Made by a program: the position numbers and the translations under genes
The notes under the pieces: model-generated
The model's database searches: none
What the model saw: the letters and a program-made list of their open reading frames with translations, nothing else
Told to the model about the DNA's origin: nothing
Origin: Nicotiana tabacum
Taxonomy: Eukaryota > Streptophyta > Magnoliopsida > Solanales > Solanaceae
Assembly (NCBI RefSeq): GCF_000715075.1
Contig: NC_134084.1
Coordinates: forward strand, 994,501-1,058,500
Reading direction: 5' to 3'
Length of the DNA: 64,000 nucleotides
Part shown: piece after piece, positions 47,277-59,058 of the stretch
Numbering within the stretch: position 1 is the first letter of the stretch
Layout: each line of letters begins with the position of its first letter

Positions 47277-48609
47277 TGTTGGGATATATACTATTAACCA
47301 TGAGTTTGGTTTAGATATAGTATTTATTATGAAATAATTGTTTATTCAGTTTTAATAAAGTTTTAAATAGATCATATAATAGTCTGTGTCCTTTGCTTAT
47401 ATAGTAGATGATTTAGTGTATAGAGTTTAGCTTATACACGGAAGATTAAATCATCGGTTCTTATAAGTATAAAGTTTGAGTTCACAATCTAATGATGGAA
47501 TTGGACAAACCATCAGGAATGATTGTAGCACAAGATTAAATATAATTAGTCTTGATTATGGGAATGGTTTAATTCCAACTTCTTGTGCTAGTACATTTTG
47601 TATGTATTGAACGGACCAGGTAGAGATAGGTATTTTATACTGACTTAATAAAATAAACTCTCTAGTCATTAAATGTACTTATACTCTTAATCTTGATATA
47701 ATTATTATTAGCTGTGTATATTATTATTGTTTTGATTTATTAAAAGGCGAGATTCTTTCGTGGGTCAATATGCCTGGTAAATTGGATAATAATAATATAC
47801 ATTGGCGAAGTAATAGTTAGTTGATGGAATCCATGTCTTGGTTTAGAGATTGATGATATACCTTTATGAAAGCTTATAAGTTTGCATGTGTAAACCCGAC
47901 CGGTGGATTTTGTATCCGACACATGAAATAAGTTAAGCGAAAGTCTAAAGAAAATAATCAATAAATTAAATCGTCAGTAATTTAATTTAATTGATTCGTA
48001 TCTGAATCTTAACATGGGGAGTTAAATAAGATTTAATGGATGAATTTCGAAATTGAATAAGGAGTGTAATTACGAATTTTTAGTGGAATAATTTGTAATT
48101 AATTATGGTGGATATTAAATTCGAAAATTACAAATTAATTCCATAATTGGAAGCCTTGTTAATTAAATTCTGTGGTCCCTATTGTGCCTAAATAATAGGA
48201 AATAAAGGAATCCTTTTTCTGGTGGAAAAGAAAACCCAACAGGTTTTGGAAAAAAGGGTCTTAACCCTTAAAACTTGTGCTATAAATACATAAGGTTTTC
48301 CACCTAGAGGGATGAGTACATGGTGGCTGAAATTTTCAGCCAAGTTTTCCTAGAAATTTCGCCCACACGAAATTGCTATTTTCGGGTATTATTTGGGTAA
48401 CACAGTAGAAGACCGTGGAACGTTCGAGGATCACGATTGTGCGGGTGATGGAGATTCCATTGAGAAGTTATGGAACTGAAGGCTCACATGGTAGAAGAGA
48501 TATGTTCACTCTTCAAGAGGTAACCCGTAAAATCCCGTTTATGCTAGTTGTCTAAATTACATGTGATTTTGATACCGGGATTGCTTCCGCTGCATATAAT
48601 AATCCATCA
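47277..48609 (+). repeat. 3' LTR of copia-B
   Basis: Nearly identical to the 5' LTR; two extra bases near 48252 account for the length difference. It is followed by the GTAAT duplication. Confidence 0.95.
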
Positions 48610-48614
48610 GTAAT

Positions 48615-48799
48615 CATTCTCTTGGATCACTCCCCAAGATTCCATCATGAGCAGGGAGAAGCTTCTCCATTAGCAGATTCAGCTTGCTGCTCAAATCCTC
48701 AAATTTCTGGTTCGTCGAGGCCATGTGCCCCTGTAATTAATTGTCCACTATTTTGATGATTTCTTCAATAGATTTCGATCTAGTCTCTGTAATTGTCAT
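48615..48799 (-). pseudogene. gag N-terminus of the Reina-like element
   Basis: Starts at ATG 48799 (MTITETRSKSIEEIIKIV) and has a TAA about 20 codons in. The readable continuation, ASTNQKFEDLSSKLN, looks like a coiled-coil gag N-terminus. The gene is then cut by the copia-B insertion and resumes at 41077. Confidence 0.7.
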
Positions 48800-48823
48800 T
48801 TTTCTTATGGCCAAGAAAGAGAT

Positions 48824-48834
48824 TTGATACCAAT
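48824..48834 (-). promoter_or_regulatory. primer binding site of the Reina-like element
   Basis: The minus strand reads TTGGTATCAAAT next to the 5' LTR. The first eight bases TGGTATCA match the initiator tRNA-Met site; the following bases have diverged. Confidence 0.6.
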
Positions 48835-49280
48835 TGTAATGAACTGTAAAGAAATTCAGAAATGACATTTCAATAGTGATGATTAGCGGAAGTCAAATGG
48901 GTTTTATTAGCTCAATGAATCAAAGTACAATACATTGCCATGGCTACACTATTACAACTTCAATGGAGTTTGTAGAAAAGAAGAAGAAGAAGAAAGTAAG
49001 AAAGAAGAAGAATCGAAGAGAGGGAGAGAGAAAGTAGTTGAATCTGGTAAAACGTAACTGATTCTGTTGGGCCTTCTCCTACTAATAGATTCTAGAATAT
49101 TCTTCCTTTGATTTCCACCCTTAATTCATAATAAGCTTGTAATCTGAACCACACATCTTAAATGATCATGGACGCTCCCGATGATGCCACGTCACTCTTC
49201 TTATTCTTTTATCCTAACCCTACTTTCCTTATTCATTTCATTCCCCTTCACTTCTTAGCCGACAACCTTAGGTCTTGACA
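48835..49280 (-). repeat. 5' LTR of the Reina-like element
   Basis: A 446-bp LTR starting TGTAATGAACTG and ending GGTCTTGACA, followed by the AGTTT duplication. The GAAGAAGAAG tract is longer than in the other LTR. Confidence 0.92.
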
Positions 49281-49285
49281 AGTTT

Positions 49286-50252
49286 GCCTAATAGTCGAGT
49301 AGTAGTTGATGAATTCTACAAGTTGGTTGTCTTTGTGATGATAATACGTTGCTTGTTATGCAAACCTCATAGTGAAAATAATAAATAAATAAATAAATAC
49401 TCCAAAATTAAATTTGATCATGGTTTTCTTCTGATGATGGTGTCGTCATACCACGTCATATCCCAAAGCCTATCTGAGATTTTGAACGCCACCAATATGT
49501 ATGTAGTAAATAATTACTATTCCAATTTGTATGGTGATAATAAAAATAAAAGGACTATGATATTAGCCCAACAACAAGAAGTCAACAACTAACCAGCTAC
49601 AACTTCTTCAATTAATTAGTCTTCTAGAATATTAGTTAGCACTCAACATTGAGTTAATTTCGTGAAAATAATACTCCTTTTGTTTTCATTTTATATGACA
49701 GTATTTGATTGTGTATAGAATTTAAAAAAGAAAGAAAATGTTATAGAATTTATATGTCATTAAAAATGAAATAAAAAATTTAAAGTTAAATTATTTTTAA
49801 ATATATAAAATTAAATATATTAATTTTTTTTAAGCAGATTAGAAAAGAAAGGCTAGTATAAAAGAGGAGAAAAGCTTAATAAGGATGCTGGTAAGACGTA
49901 AAAAGAGGAAGTGGTTGCCTCGTCAATTTAATGGCTCCAAACGATAATGATTAGTTATAGAATTTGAGGAAAGAGAGAGCATCATTAAGGGCTAAGACAT
50001 AGAATGACCTCATAACAGAATTCTCAGTGCTGCTATTTAGACTTCAGTAATTAAATATACATTGTGGTTGTGATAAATTAAGATGAAAATGAACACCACA
50101 CTGTATTAAGAGTAATCATCAGACCTCTCTCCTACTTAATTTGTCAATACACCATTCGCCAAACTATGTCGGAGCGATAGGAGAATCATATTCTTTTGTC
50201 CTTTTTTCCTTTTTTCCTTTCTATCTTTGAAAATAAAAATATATACTTTAAC
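49286..50252. other. AT-rich spacer
   Basis: No gene was recognised. An AAAT microsatellite lies at about 49378-49400. A half Stowaway-like segment starting TACTCCTTTTGTTTTCATTT lies at about 49672-49855 without a clear right end. The stretch continues 22544 once the Reina-like element is removed. Confidence 0.5.
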
Positions 50253-50540
50253 GGGTCGTTTGGTACGATGGAAAAACAAAAATAATCCTGGGATACAAAT
50301 TTAGTACCGCTTTATTCTTGTTTGGTTATTAAGCCTAGGACAAGTTATCCCAGTATTTAAAATAGTATCGGGATAATTTATACCATATGTCAGAAGGTGG
50401 AATAGTAATTCCAATATATGTTATCCAAGAATAAAGCTGTAAAATTGATAATCCCCGAGTTAATATAATATATCAAATAGTCAATAAATAATAATTTCAG
50501 TATAACTAATTCCAACATAACTTATAAACCAAACGACCCC
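50253..50540. mobile_element. Tourist/Harbinger-like MITE
   Basis: About 287 bp with terminal inverted repeats GGGTCGTTTGGT and ACCAAACGACCC. The TTA/TAA flanks suit a Harbinger-type 3-bp duplication, but the exact register is unclear. The interior is AT-rich and non-coding. Confidence 0.7.
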
Positions 50541-51056
50541 TTATTTTGATGAAGGGATATATATCTGCAGCCAGGGGCAGAGCCATAATGTTAGTTGTGT
50601 GTTCGGTCGAACCCAATAGTTTTTGTTTAATCCCTATAATTGTATAAAAAAATTCAATAAATATGTAATAATTATTAATTTAGAACTCATAACTTAAAAG
50701 GATTATAATTCCGAACCTATGAGATTCAAATCCTATTTCCGACTCTATTTGCAGCAAGATTTGTCTGCAAGATATATTCTTGAAAAGAAAGAAAGGTAGA
50801 GGGTGGAAATATCGAAAAACGGATTGTTGATAATATACCTTAGAATTTTAAAGGTGAATTGATAGAGTCAAAGCAGCAGACAGCGATGAGGTAACACGTC
50901 CACGCTAATGACAACCACCTCAAACCAGCAATTACTCAGAAATGGGTGGATAATTAACGTGTTTTAACCCAATCTAAAAGATTAAATTGTACGAGAATAT
51001 ACTTTTAATTACTAAATTATGTATTCGACCATTTTCTCATCTTCTGTGCCTTCTTT
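50541..51056. other. spacer with a possible decayed MITE
   Basis: At 50570-50757 the ends GGGGCAGAGCCA and CCGACTCTATTTGC loosely match the intron-1 MITE of the laccase gene. No gene was found in the remainder. Confidence 0.4.
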
Positions 51057-51748
51057 CCCTATTTCATGACCCGAATTTCTCATCGTCGGGATCGTGATGG
51101 TGCCTAACTTTTCAGTTGTTAGGCAAACCAACAATTAGAAATTTAGTACGCCAACTCTTAAACGATTCAATAAATAACAACAATTATATCATAACAGATT
51201 TAAGAAGTGCGAAAGTTTATAATAACCCAAATATTTATACACAACTACCCAGAATCTGGTGTCACAATTCATGAACTTCTAAGAGTCACTACAAATATTG
51301 GCTGAAGGAAAGTACAACTGTTTTCGAATAAAAGAAACAGTAAGCTGAAATAATTAGAAGGGGATTTCAGAGTCTGCGAACGCTGGCAGATCTACCTTGG
51401 GTCTCCTGTGGGATTGAAGTCAGCAGCTCAACTCAGGTCAATACGGTCCAGTACCGAAATCTGCACAAAAAGTGCAGAGTGCAATATCAGTACAACCGAC
51501 CCCATGTACTCGTAAGTGTCGAGCCTAACCTCAGCGAAGTAGTGACGAGGTTAGGACAAGACACATACATAAACCTATGCAGTTAAATAGTATACGAGCA
51601 ATAACAACTAATAGAAGCAAAACAGATAATAACGGGAGGGGAAAAACATGTTGAGGGGAGTACAAGATAAAATAGTCACAACAAAGAAACACAGCAAACA
51701 ACATGCTTTGCACCAATGGAAATATTAAACATAGCCAAAAAAGCAAGT

Positions 51749-52043
51749 GCACGACATCACCCTTCGTACTTTTACTCTCATCCTCACCATAATAAATGAA
51801 ACAAATGATGATAATGAATATAAAATGACACAACATCACCCTTCGTACTTTACTCTCTTCCTCATATTGTAATGAATATGAAATGGCACGGCATCGCTCT
51901 TCGTGATTTACACTCTTCCTCACATGATAATGCATATAAAGATTGCAAGGCATCACCCTTCGTGCTTTACACTCTTCCTCACATGATAATGAATATAAAG
52001 ATGGCACGACATCACCCTTCGTGCTTTACACTCTACCTCGCCA
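51749..52043 (-). repeat. minisatellite in the Tekay 3' LTR, ~59-bp units
   Basis: About five units begin GCACGRCATCACCCTTCGT and include TTTACACTCTTCCTCACATG. Periods are 58-60 bp except for a longer first unit. The partner LTR has the same array. Confidence 0.85.
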
Positions 52044-52905
52044 AAACAAGTACAATAACAACAGAGAGATAGAATTATCAATAACAAGTCTCACTTCAAC
52101 ATTTAGTTCCACAATATCAACCTCAATTTTGAGTCAATACTAAATCACTATCAAATTCCCTAAAACATGATAAGAGTTGCTCAACATAAAGAATAACTAG
52201 TCTAAGTATGAACAATATGATTAAAGAATGCCACAATTACAAGTATAAGACTCACTCGCATGTTATGGCTTGGCAACAACGCATAGGTACTCGTCACCTC
52301 ACCTATACATTGTACTAAACAACCAAACACATAGCACATAGGCAACAATACCTAATCCCTCAAGCCAAGGTTAGACACAACACTTACCTAGCTCGAACGG
52401 CCAACTCAAAGCTCAATCACCGCTTTTCCCTTCACATAAACCACCGAACCACTAGAATCTAGAAATTTTACCAACCAAACAATTCAATTTAAGCTTTAGG
52501 AACTACCCACGATTGTAAGGAATTCAATTTAGGTCATTTTTGAAAATGTTAACACCCGGGCCCGCTTGGTCTAAACCCGAAATACAGACCAAAACCCAAT
52601 TACCCATTCACCCACGGATATATAATTGGTTTTGGAATCCGACCTCAATTTGAGGTCTAAATCCCCAAATTTTGAAATCCCTAGTTTCTACCCAAAAATC
52701 CCCAATTCCACCATGAAAATCATAGATTCTAGGTTGAAATCTTGTTAAATGAAGGGAAATATTGAAAAAAAATAGTTTAGAATCACTTACCTATGATTTG
52801 GGGAAGAAATGGTCGTTGAAAAATCGCCTAGAGGGTTTCTTGTTTTGAAAATTTTGAGAAATGAGCAAAAATCCTGTCTAAGTTAGGTTTTACACAGCTG
52901 TAGAT

Positions 52906-53181
52906 GTTGCATTTGCGACCTGAAAATGCAAAGAGACCATCGCAAATGCGAGGTCCTTCACATCTCTGTTGCTTTCGCAATTGCGAAGATAAGTTCGCAA
53001 TTGCGATGTGAACCTCTGCAAATGCGACAAAAACATCGCATTTGCGATCACTGCCCCTCCCAGCTTTACTTAGCAATTGCGAAGACTGTATGTCCCAGCT
53101 TCTTTTCATATTTGAGATGAGAAGCTCGCAAATGCAAACCAAACAGTGGTCGCAAATGCGAAGCTTGACCTCGCATTTGCG
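52906..53181 (-). repeat. cluster of TCGCAAATGCGA / TCGCAATTGCGA palindromes, Tekay 3' LTR
   Basis: Roughly nine or ten copies or near copies of 10-12-bp CpG-bearing palindromes within 276 bp (for example around 52938, 52975, 52990, 53036 and 53170), too dense for chance in AT-rich DNA. Confidence 0.85.
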
Positions 53182-53917
53182 AGTCTGAGGCCTACAACAA
53201 GACTAAAGAACACCAACAGTTTTTTCTAAGTTTCAAATCACTCCGTGGCCTATCTGAAATTTAGCCCAGCCCTCGGGGCTCCAAACCAAATATTCACACA
53301 AGTCTAAAAACATCATACAAACTTGCTTGCACGATCAAATCGCTAAAATAACACCTAGGACTATGAATTTAGAACTAAATCACATGAATTTCCCAAGAAC
53401 ACTTCAAAATTCCTATTTTCACAATCGGACACCCGAATCACGTCAAAATAACTTCGTTTCTCACCAAAATTTACAAACATGACTTAAATATTATATTGAA
53501 CCTACAAAGGGCTTCGGAACCAAAATAAGGACCCGATACCAAAAAGACCAAACATTAATAATCTCTTAAAAACTATTAAATTTTCAGACTTACAATTTTT
53601 AATAAAGCTTCATAACTCGGGATAGGAACTTCTGAATCCGATTCCGGGTATGCGCCCAGGTCTCATATTTTGATACGGACCCACCGAGACTGTCGAAATA
53701 CGAGTCCGGGTCTGTTTCCTCAAAACGTTGACCGAAGTCAACTAAATAAACTTTTAAAGGTAAAAATTATTATTTTCGTCAACTTTTAACATGAAAGCTT
53801 TCCACAAATATGCCCGGACTATGCACGCAAATTGAGGAGGGGTAAAATGAGGTTTTAAAAGCCTCGAAACATAGAATTTGGTTTTTAAATTATAAGATGA
53901 CTTATCGGATCATCACA

Positions 53918-53931
53918 TTCTCCGCCTCTAA
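53918..53931 (-). promoter_or_regulatory. polypurine tract of the Tekay element
   Basis: Minus-strand AGAGGCGGAGAA directly beside the 3' LTR; it overlaps the end of the pol frame. Confidence 0.8.
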
Positions 53932-56900
53932 AACAACCATTTGTCCTCGAATGGACATAGAAAAGTACCTGGGTTAGGAAAAAAGTGGGGATATTTGCTC
54001 CGCATATCGGACTCGGACTCCCAGGTAGTTGTCTCAACAGGTTGACCTCTCCACTGCACTCGAACCGAAGGATAACTCTTCGACCTCAACTGACGAACCT
54101 GCCAGTTTAGAATAGCTACCGGCTCCTCCTCGTAATCCACATCCTTGTCCAACTGGACAGTGCTGAAATCTAACACGTGAGATGGATCGTCGTGATACTT
54201 ATGAAGTATGGACACATGAAATACTGGATGTACCGCTAATAAACCTGGTGGCAACGCAAGTCTGTAGGCCACCTCTCTCACTCGTTCAAGGATCTCAAAA
54301 GGCCCGATGTACCTAGGGCTCAACTTGCCCTTCTTTTCAAACCTCATTAAACCCTTCATGGGTGACACACGAAGCAACACTCGCTCTCCGACCATGAATG
54401 CAAAATCACGGACCTTACGGTTGGCATTACTCTTCTGCATGGATTGAGCTGTGCGAAGTCTATCTTGAATGATCTTAACCTTATTCAAGGCATCCTATAC
54501 TAGATCTGTGCCCAATAACCGAGTCTCTCCCGGGTCAAACCATCCAATCGACGATCGACATTGTCTACCATATAATGCCTCATAGGGGGCCATCTGGATG
54601 CTCGACTAATAGTTGTTGTTGTAGGCAAACTCTGCAAGCGGCAAGAACTGATCCCAAGAGCCTCCGAAGTCAATAACACAAGCGCGGAGCATATCCTCTT
54701 ATATATGGATAGTACGCTCGAACTGTCCGTCTGTCTGAGGATGGAATGCTATGCTCAGCTCAACTCGCATACCCAACTCATGCTGCACTACCCTCTAGGA
54801 ATACGAGGTGAACTACGTATTGATCCAAAATGATAGACACGGATACGCCATGAAGGCGGATGATCTCACAGATGTAAATCTCTGCCAACCGCTCTTAAGA
54901 ATAGGAAACTTCCACAGGAATGAAATGCGTTTTGGTCAGTCTATCAACAATAACCCAAACTGCATCGAACTTCCTCTGAGTCTGTGGGAGTCCAACAACG
55001 AAATCCATAGTGATACGCTCCCACTTCCACTCAGGAATATCTATCTTCTGAAGCAAACCACCAGGTCTCTGATGCTCATACTTTACTCGCTGACAATTTA
55101 GACACCGAGCTACATATGCAACTATATCTTTCTTCATCCTCCTCCACCAATAATGTTTCCGCGAGTCCTGATACATCTTGGCGTCACCCGGATGAATATA
55201 ATACTGGGAACTTTGGGCCTCTTCTAGAATCAACTCATGAAGCCCATCCACATTAGGCACACAAACCTGACCCTGCATCCTCAAAACTCCATCATCTCCA
55301 ACCATAACCTGCTTGGCATCCCCGTGCCGCATCATGTCCCTAAGGATAAGCAAAATGAGGGTCATTATACTGCCTCTCCCTGATGCACTCAAACAATGAA
55401 GATCGAGCAACTGTACAAGCTAGAAAACGATTGGGCTCAAAAACATCCAACCTCACGAGCTGATTGGCCAAAGCCTGAACATCTAATATAAGTGGGTCTC
55501 ACACTGACTGGAATGGACGTGAGGCTGCCCATACTAGGTGACTTCCTACTTAAAGCATCAACCACCACATTGGCCTTCCTGGGATGATACAAGATGGTGA
55601 TATCATAGTCTTTCAATAGCTCCAACCATCTCCTCTGCCTCAAATTGAGCTCTTTATGCTTGAACAAGTACTGCAAACTCCGATGATCCGTGAATACCTC
55701 ACACGACACACTGTAAAGATAATGCCTCCAAATTTTTAGCGCATGAACAATGGCTGCCAGCTCTAGATCATGAATAAGGTAATTCTTCTCGTGAACCTGC
55801 AGTTGTCGCGAAGCATAAGCAATAACCTTGCCATACTGCATCAATACCGCACCAAGTCCAACTTGGGATGCACAACAATATACCATATAATATCTTGAAC
55901 CTATGGGTAACACCAATACCGACGCCATAGTCAAAGCTGTCTTGAGCTTCTGAAAGCTCGCCTCACACTCGTCTGACCATCTGAACGGGTCACCTTTCTG
56001 GGTCAACCTGGTCAACGGGGCTGCTATAGATGAGAACCCCTCCACAAACCGACGGTAATAACCCGCCAATCCCAAGAAACTCTGGATCTCTATGGTTGAA
56101 GTGGGCTAGTTCTTGACTACCTCAATCTTCTTAAGATCCACCTAAATACCCTCTACTGATATAACGTGACCCAAGAAGGCAACTGAACTAGACCAAAGCT
56201 CGTATTTTGAAAACTTAGCATATAACTGGCTGTCTCTCAGAGTCTAAAGAACGGCCCGAAGATGTTGCTCATGCTCCTCTCGACTGGCGGAGTAGATCAA
56301 GATATCATCAATAAAAAGAATGTTTCTAGGGCATTTGTCAGCCCAAAAGACATAACTAGAAACTCATAATGCTCATACCGAGTCGAAAAAGCTATCTTAG
56401 GTATATCAGACGCCCTAATCCTCAACTGATGGTAGCCAGACCTCAAATCGATCTTTGAAAACACTTTGTCACCCTGAAGCTGATCGAATAAGTCATTAAT
56501 CCTCGGCAATGGATACTTGTTCTTGATAGTTACTTTATTCAATTGCCGATAATCTATGCACATCCTGATTGACCTATCTTTCTTCTTTACAAATAACATG
56601 GGCGCACCCCAAGGCGAGATACTCAATCTAATAAATCCCTTATCAAGAAAATCTTGCAACCGCTCCTTCAACTCTTCCAACTCTGGCGTGGTCATGCGGT
56701 ATGGCAGAATAGAAATGGGCTGAATGCCCGGAACCAAGTCAATATAGAATTTAATATCCCTGTCATGTGGAATCCACGATAGGCCTGCAGGAAATACCTC
56801 TGGAGACTCTCGAATAACTGGCACGAAATCCATGGAAGGAACCTTTGCACTAGAATCACAAACATAAGCCAGATAAGCTAGACAACCTTTCTCGGCCATA

Positions 56901-57313
56901 CGCCGAGCCTTCATATAAGAGATAACCCTGCTGGTAGAATGACTATGAGTCCCTCTCCACTCTAATCGAGGCAACCCCAGCAAGGCTAATGTCTTGGCGT
57001 GACAGTCCAATATAGCATGATAAGGTGACAACCAATCCATCCTCAAAATGACATCAAAATCAACCATATCAAGAAGTAGGAGATCTACACGAGTCTCAAG
57101 ACCCCTAATTATGACCAGACACGAATGATAGTCATGATCTACAAAAATATAATCCCCCACAGGTGTGGACACATACACGATAGCATGCAAAAAATCACGC
57201 GGCACAACTAAATATGAAGCAAAATAGGAGGACACATACGAATAAGGAGAGCCCAGATCAAATAATACTGAGGCAACCCTACTGAAAACTGAAACCGTAC
57301 ATGTGATAACCAC
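53928..57313 (-). pseudogene. pol pseudogene of the Tekay element, with chromodomain
   Basis: Leftward from 57313: protease ([17 protein letters not shown] where DSG/DPG is usual), RT ([39 protein letters not shown] box near 56305), RNase H in 55437-56075 ([20 protein letters not shown]), integrase zinc finger and core in 54895-55410 (ARCLNCQRVKYEHQRPGG, ITMDFVVGLPQTQ), then after several breaks the integrase tail and chromodomain in 53928-54488 (HPVFHVSILHKYH, then EPVAILNWQVRQLR...VQWRGQPVETTTWE). The last open piece is 186 aa. Stops near 56290, 55430 and 54500-54890 prevent a full product. Confidence 0.9.
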
Positions 57314-57381
57314 ATTAGATAACTCAACCTCAGGCCTGGATAGAAAAGCATATCATCGGAGCTAGGCCCCACCAGTCTGAA

Positions 57382-58857
57382 CTACATCTCGAGAACGGGT
57401 CCTATTTGACTAGCCTCCACCTCTAGCGGCCTGACCTCTACCTCTAATGCGTTGGCCTCCACCTTTAGCTGTCTGACCCCTACCTCTAGCTGGCTGAGCA
57501 GACAGCGAAACACCCGGTGCTGGAACCATGGCACGAGAACCCTGCTACTGAGAACTCCTCGATACTCGAGGGCAAAACCTAGCAATGTGCCTTGGATTGC
57601 CATAAGTATAACAAGATTTCGGTTGTTGTGGCTGATGACCCTGAAACTGACCTTGGCAGCCTGAGTAACCATCTTGAAAACTCTAAAGCGGAGGTGCACT
57701 GATAGGAGCTGGTGGTGCACTGTAGGCTAGTTGATCATGATGTTGCATATGAGGGCGACGACCACCTGAAGCACCGTGAGAAGCCTGAAGTGCTGAATAA
57801 AATGTCTTGGGAGGATGGCCTCTGCCAAAAGTATCCCGGCCTCTAGATAAGGCCCCACTGAATCTACCATAGTGATGGGGCCTCTTGTCAGACCCCTAAC
57901 CACTCCCCTAGGCTAAAACCATCTCAACTCGCCTAGCAACATTTGTTGCATATTGGAAGGAAATCTCACTTCCAGTCTCCTAAGCCATCTGCAATCTGAT
58001 AGGCTGAGCAAGTCCCTCAATAAACCTCCTCACCCTCTCTCTCTCGGTCGGAAGTATAAGAAGAGCATGACGGGCCAAATCAACAAATCGAATCTTGTAC
58101 TGAGTAACGGTCATACTGTCGTGCTGAAGATGCTCGAACTGCCTGTGATAGTCCTCTCTCAATGTTACCGGAAGGAACTTCTCAAGAAATAGCTTAGAGA
58201 GTTTGTCCCAAGTCAAAGCAGGCGACCTAGCTAGTCTAGTCAACACAAAGTCATTCCATCATCTCTTGGCGGATCCTATTATCTGGAACACGGCAAAATC
58301 GATCCCATTGGTTTTTACTATCCCCATGTTCTGCAGCACCTCATGGCAGCAATCAAGGTAATCATGTGGGTCCTCAGAAACTGCCCCACGGTAATGAACT
58401 GGAAAGATCTTGGTGAACTTGTCCAATCTTAATAAGCTCTCGGAGGACATAGCTGATCCACCAGCGGCCTGTGCTGCAACAACTGGCTGAACTGCTCTAA
58501 CTGGCAGAGCTACTAAGTCTGGTACTGGGGAGCCATCTGCTCCAGAGTGTGAGTAGCAAGAGTCTGTGCTCCTTCTTTAGCCTGAAAGATGGCTGGTGCT
58601 ACAGAAAATATGTTGGTCTAGGCCACACTCTCCATGAGGCCCACTATACGGACCAAAGAATCCCGGAGTACAGGGGAAGCAATGAAACCCTATGGGACCT
58701 GAGCTGGTCCGGCATGAACAGTCTGGGATGAAACCTCATCATCAAACTCCACCTGAGGCTCTGACCTGCCTCGGCCTTGACTTCTGCCCCTCGTAGGAGT
58801 TGCCACTAGGGGCTCTGGCTATTGCTCAGATGAAGACGTGGTATGTGTTCTTGCCAT
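57382..58857 (-). pseudogene. gag pseudogene of the Tekay element
   Basis: Starts at ATG 58857 (MARTHTTSSSEQ), with an in-frame TAG at codon 13 that looks like a CAG change. The capsid region is open in two pieces (58259-58450, FTKIFPVHYRGAVSEDPHDY; 57980-58246, FLEKFLPVTLREDYHRQFEH). The zinc knuckle near 57560-57615 reads CYTYGNPRHIARFC, with the second Cys replaced by Tyr. Confidence 0.85.
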
Positions 58858-59041
58858 CTGCGAAGGACAAAAGTAGAAGAGTTTGATTAGCACCGAGAGA
58901 ACAAAATTGCATGATAGAGAAGAACATAAGTGAAATTGTTCCTAAACTCTGTAGCCTCTGGGAGATAAGTACAGATGTCTCTGTACTGATCCCCCAGACT
59001 CTACTAAGCTTGTTCGTGAATTGTGAGACCTAAATAATCTA

Positions 59042-59055
59042 GTGCTCTGATACCA
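59042..59055 (-). promoter_or_regulatory. primer binding site, initiator tRNA-Met (Tekay)
   Basis: The minus strand reads TGGTATCAGAGCAC, three bases from the 5' LTR, a full match to the initiator tRNA-Met complement over 12 bases. Confidence 0.9.
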
Positions 59056-59058
59056 ACT

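Larger units (their letters stand above)
41083..48609 (+). mobile_element. copia-B: non-autonomous Ty1/copia retrotransposon
   Basis: A 7527-bp plus-strand element with LTRs 41083-42413 and 47277-48609 and perfect GTAAT duplications at 41078-41082 and 48610-48614, inserted in gag of the Reina-like element. The LTRs differ at about 16 of 1331 positions by eye (1.2 percent). The 4.86-kb interior has no open frame of size. It consists of a long repeat-bearing leader, a ruined gag-pre-integrase/integrase segment (about 45880-46700) and a short RNase H-type end. RT appears to be missing. A perfect primer site and polypurine tract remain. Confidence 0.95.
22550..49280 (-). mobile_element. Reina-like Ty3/gypsy chromovirus, split by three later insertions
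   Basis: Short LTRs (22550-22971 and 48835-49280) are flanked by perfect AGTTT duplications at 22545-22549 and 49281-49285. Inside lie Athila-2 (25001-36983), a Tekay-type solo LTR (38214-40066) and copia-B (41083-48609), each with its own 5-bp duplication. Removing them and one duplication copy each leaves 5353 bp. Read leftward from the right LTR, the residue gives gag, zinc knuckle, protease, RT, RNase H, integrase and a chromodomain in correct order. The short LTRs, initiator-Met primer site and RT style suggest the Reina group (inference). All domains are broken; for example the RT active-site box reads FFDES instead of FFDD. Confidence 0.93.
51062..53917 (-). repeat. 3' LTR of the Tekay element
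   Basis: A 2856-bp LTR. It contains a minisatellite (51749-52043) and a palindrome-rich block (52906-53181), both mirrored in the other LTR. Confidence 0.92.

Noticed and set aside
51749..52043. A CRISPR-like repeat array
   Set aside because: The units are contiguous imperfect tandem repeats without unique spacers, inside a plant retrotransposon LTR.
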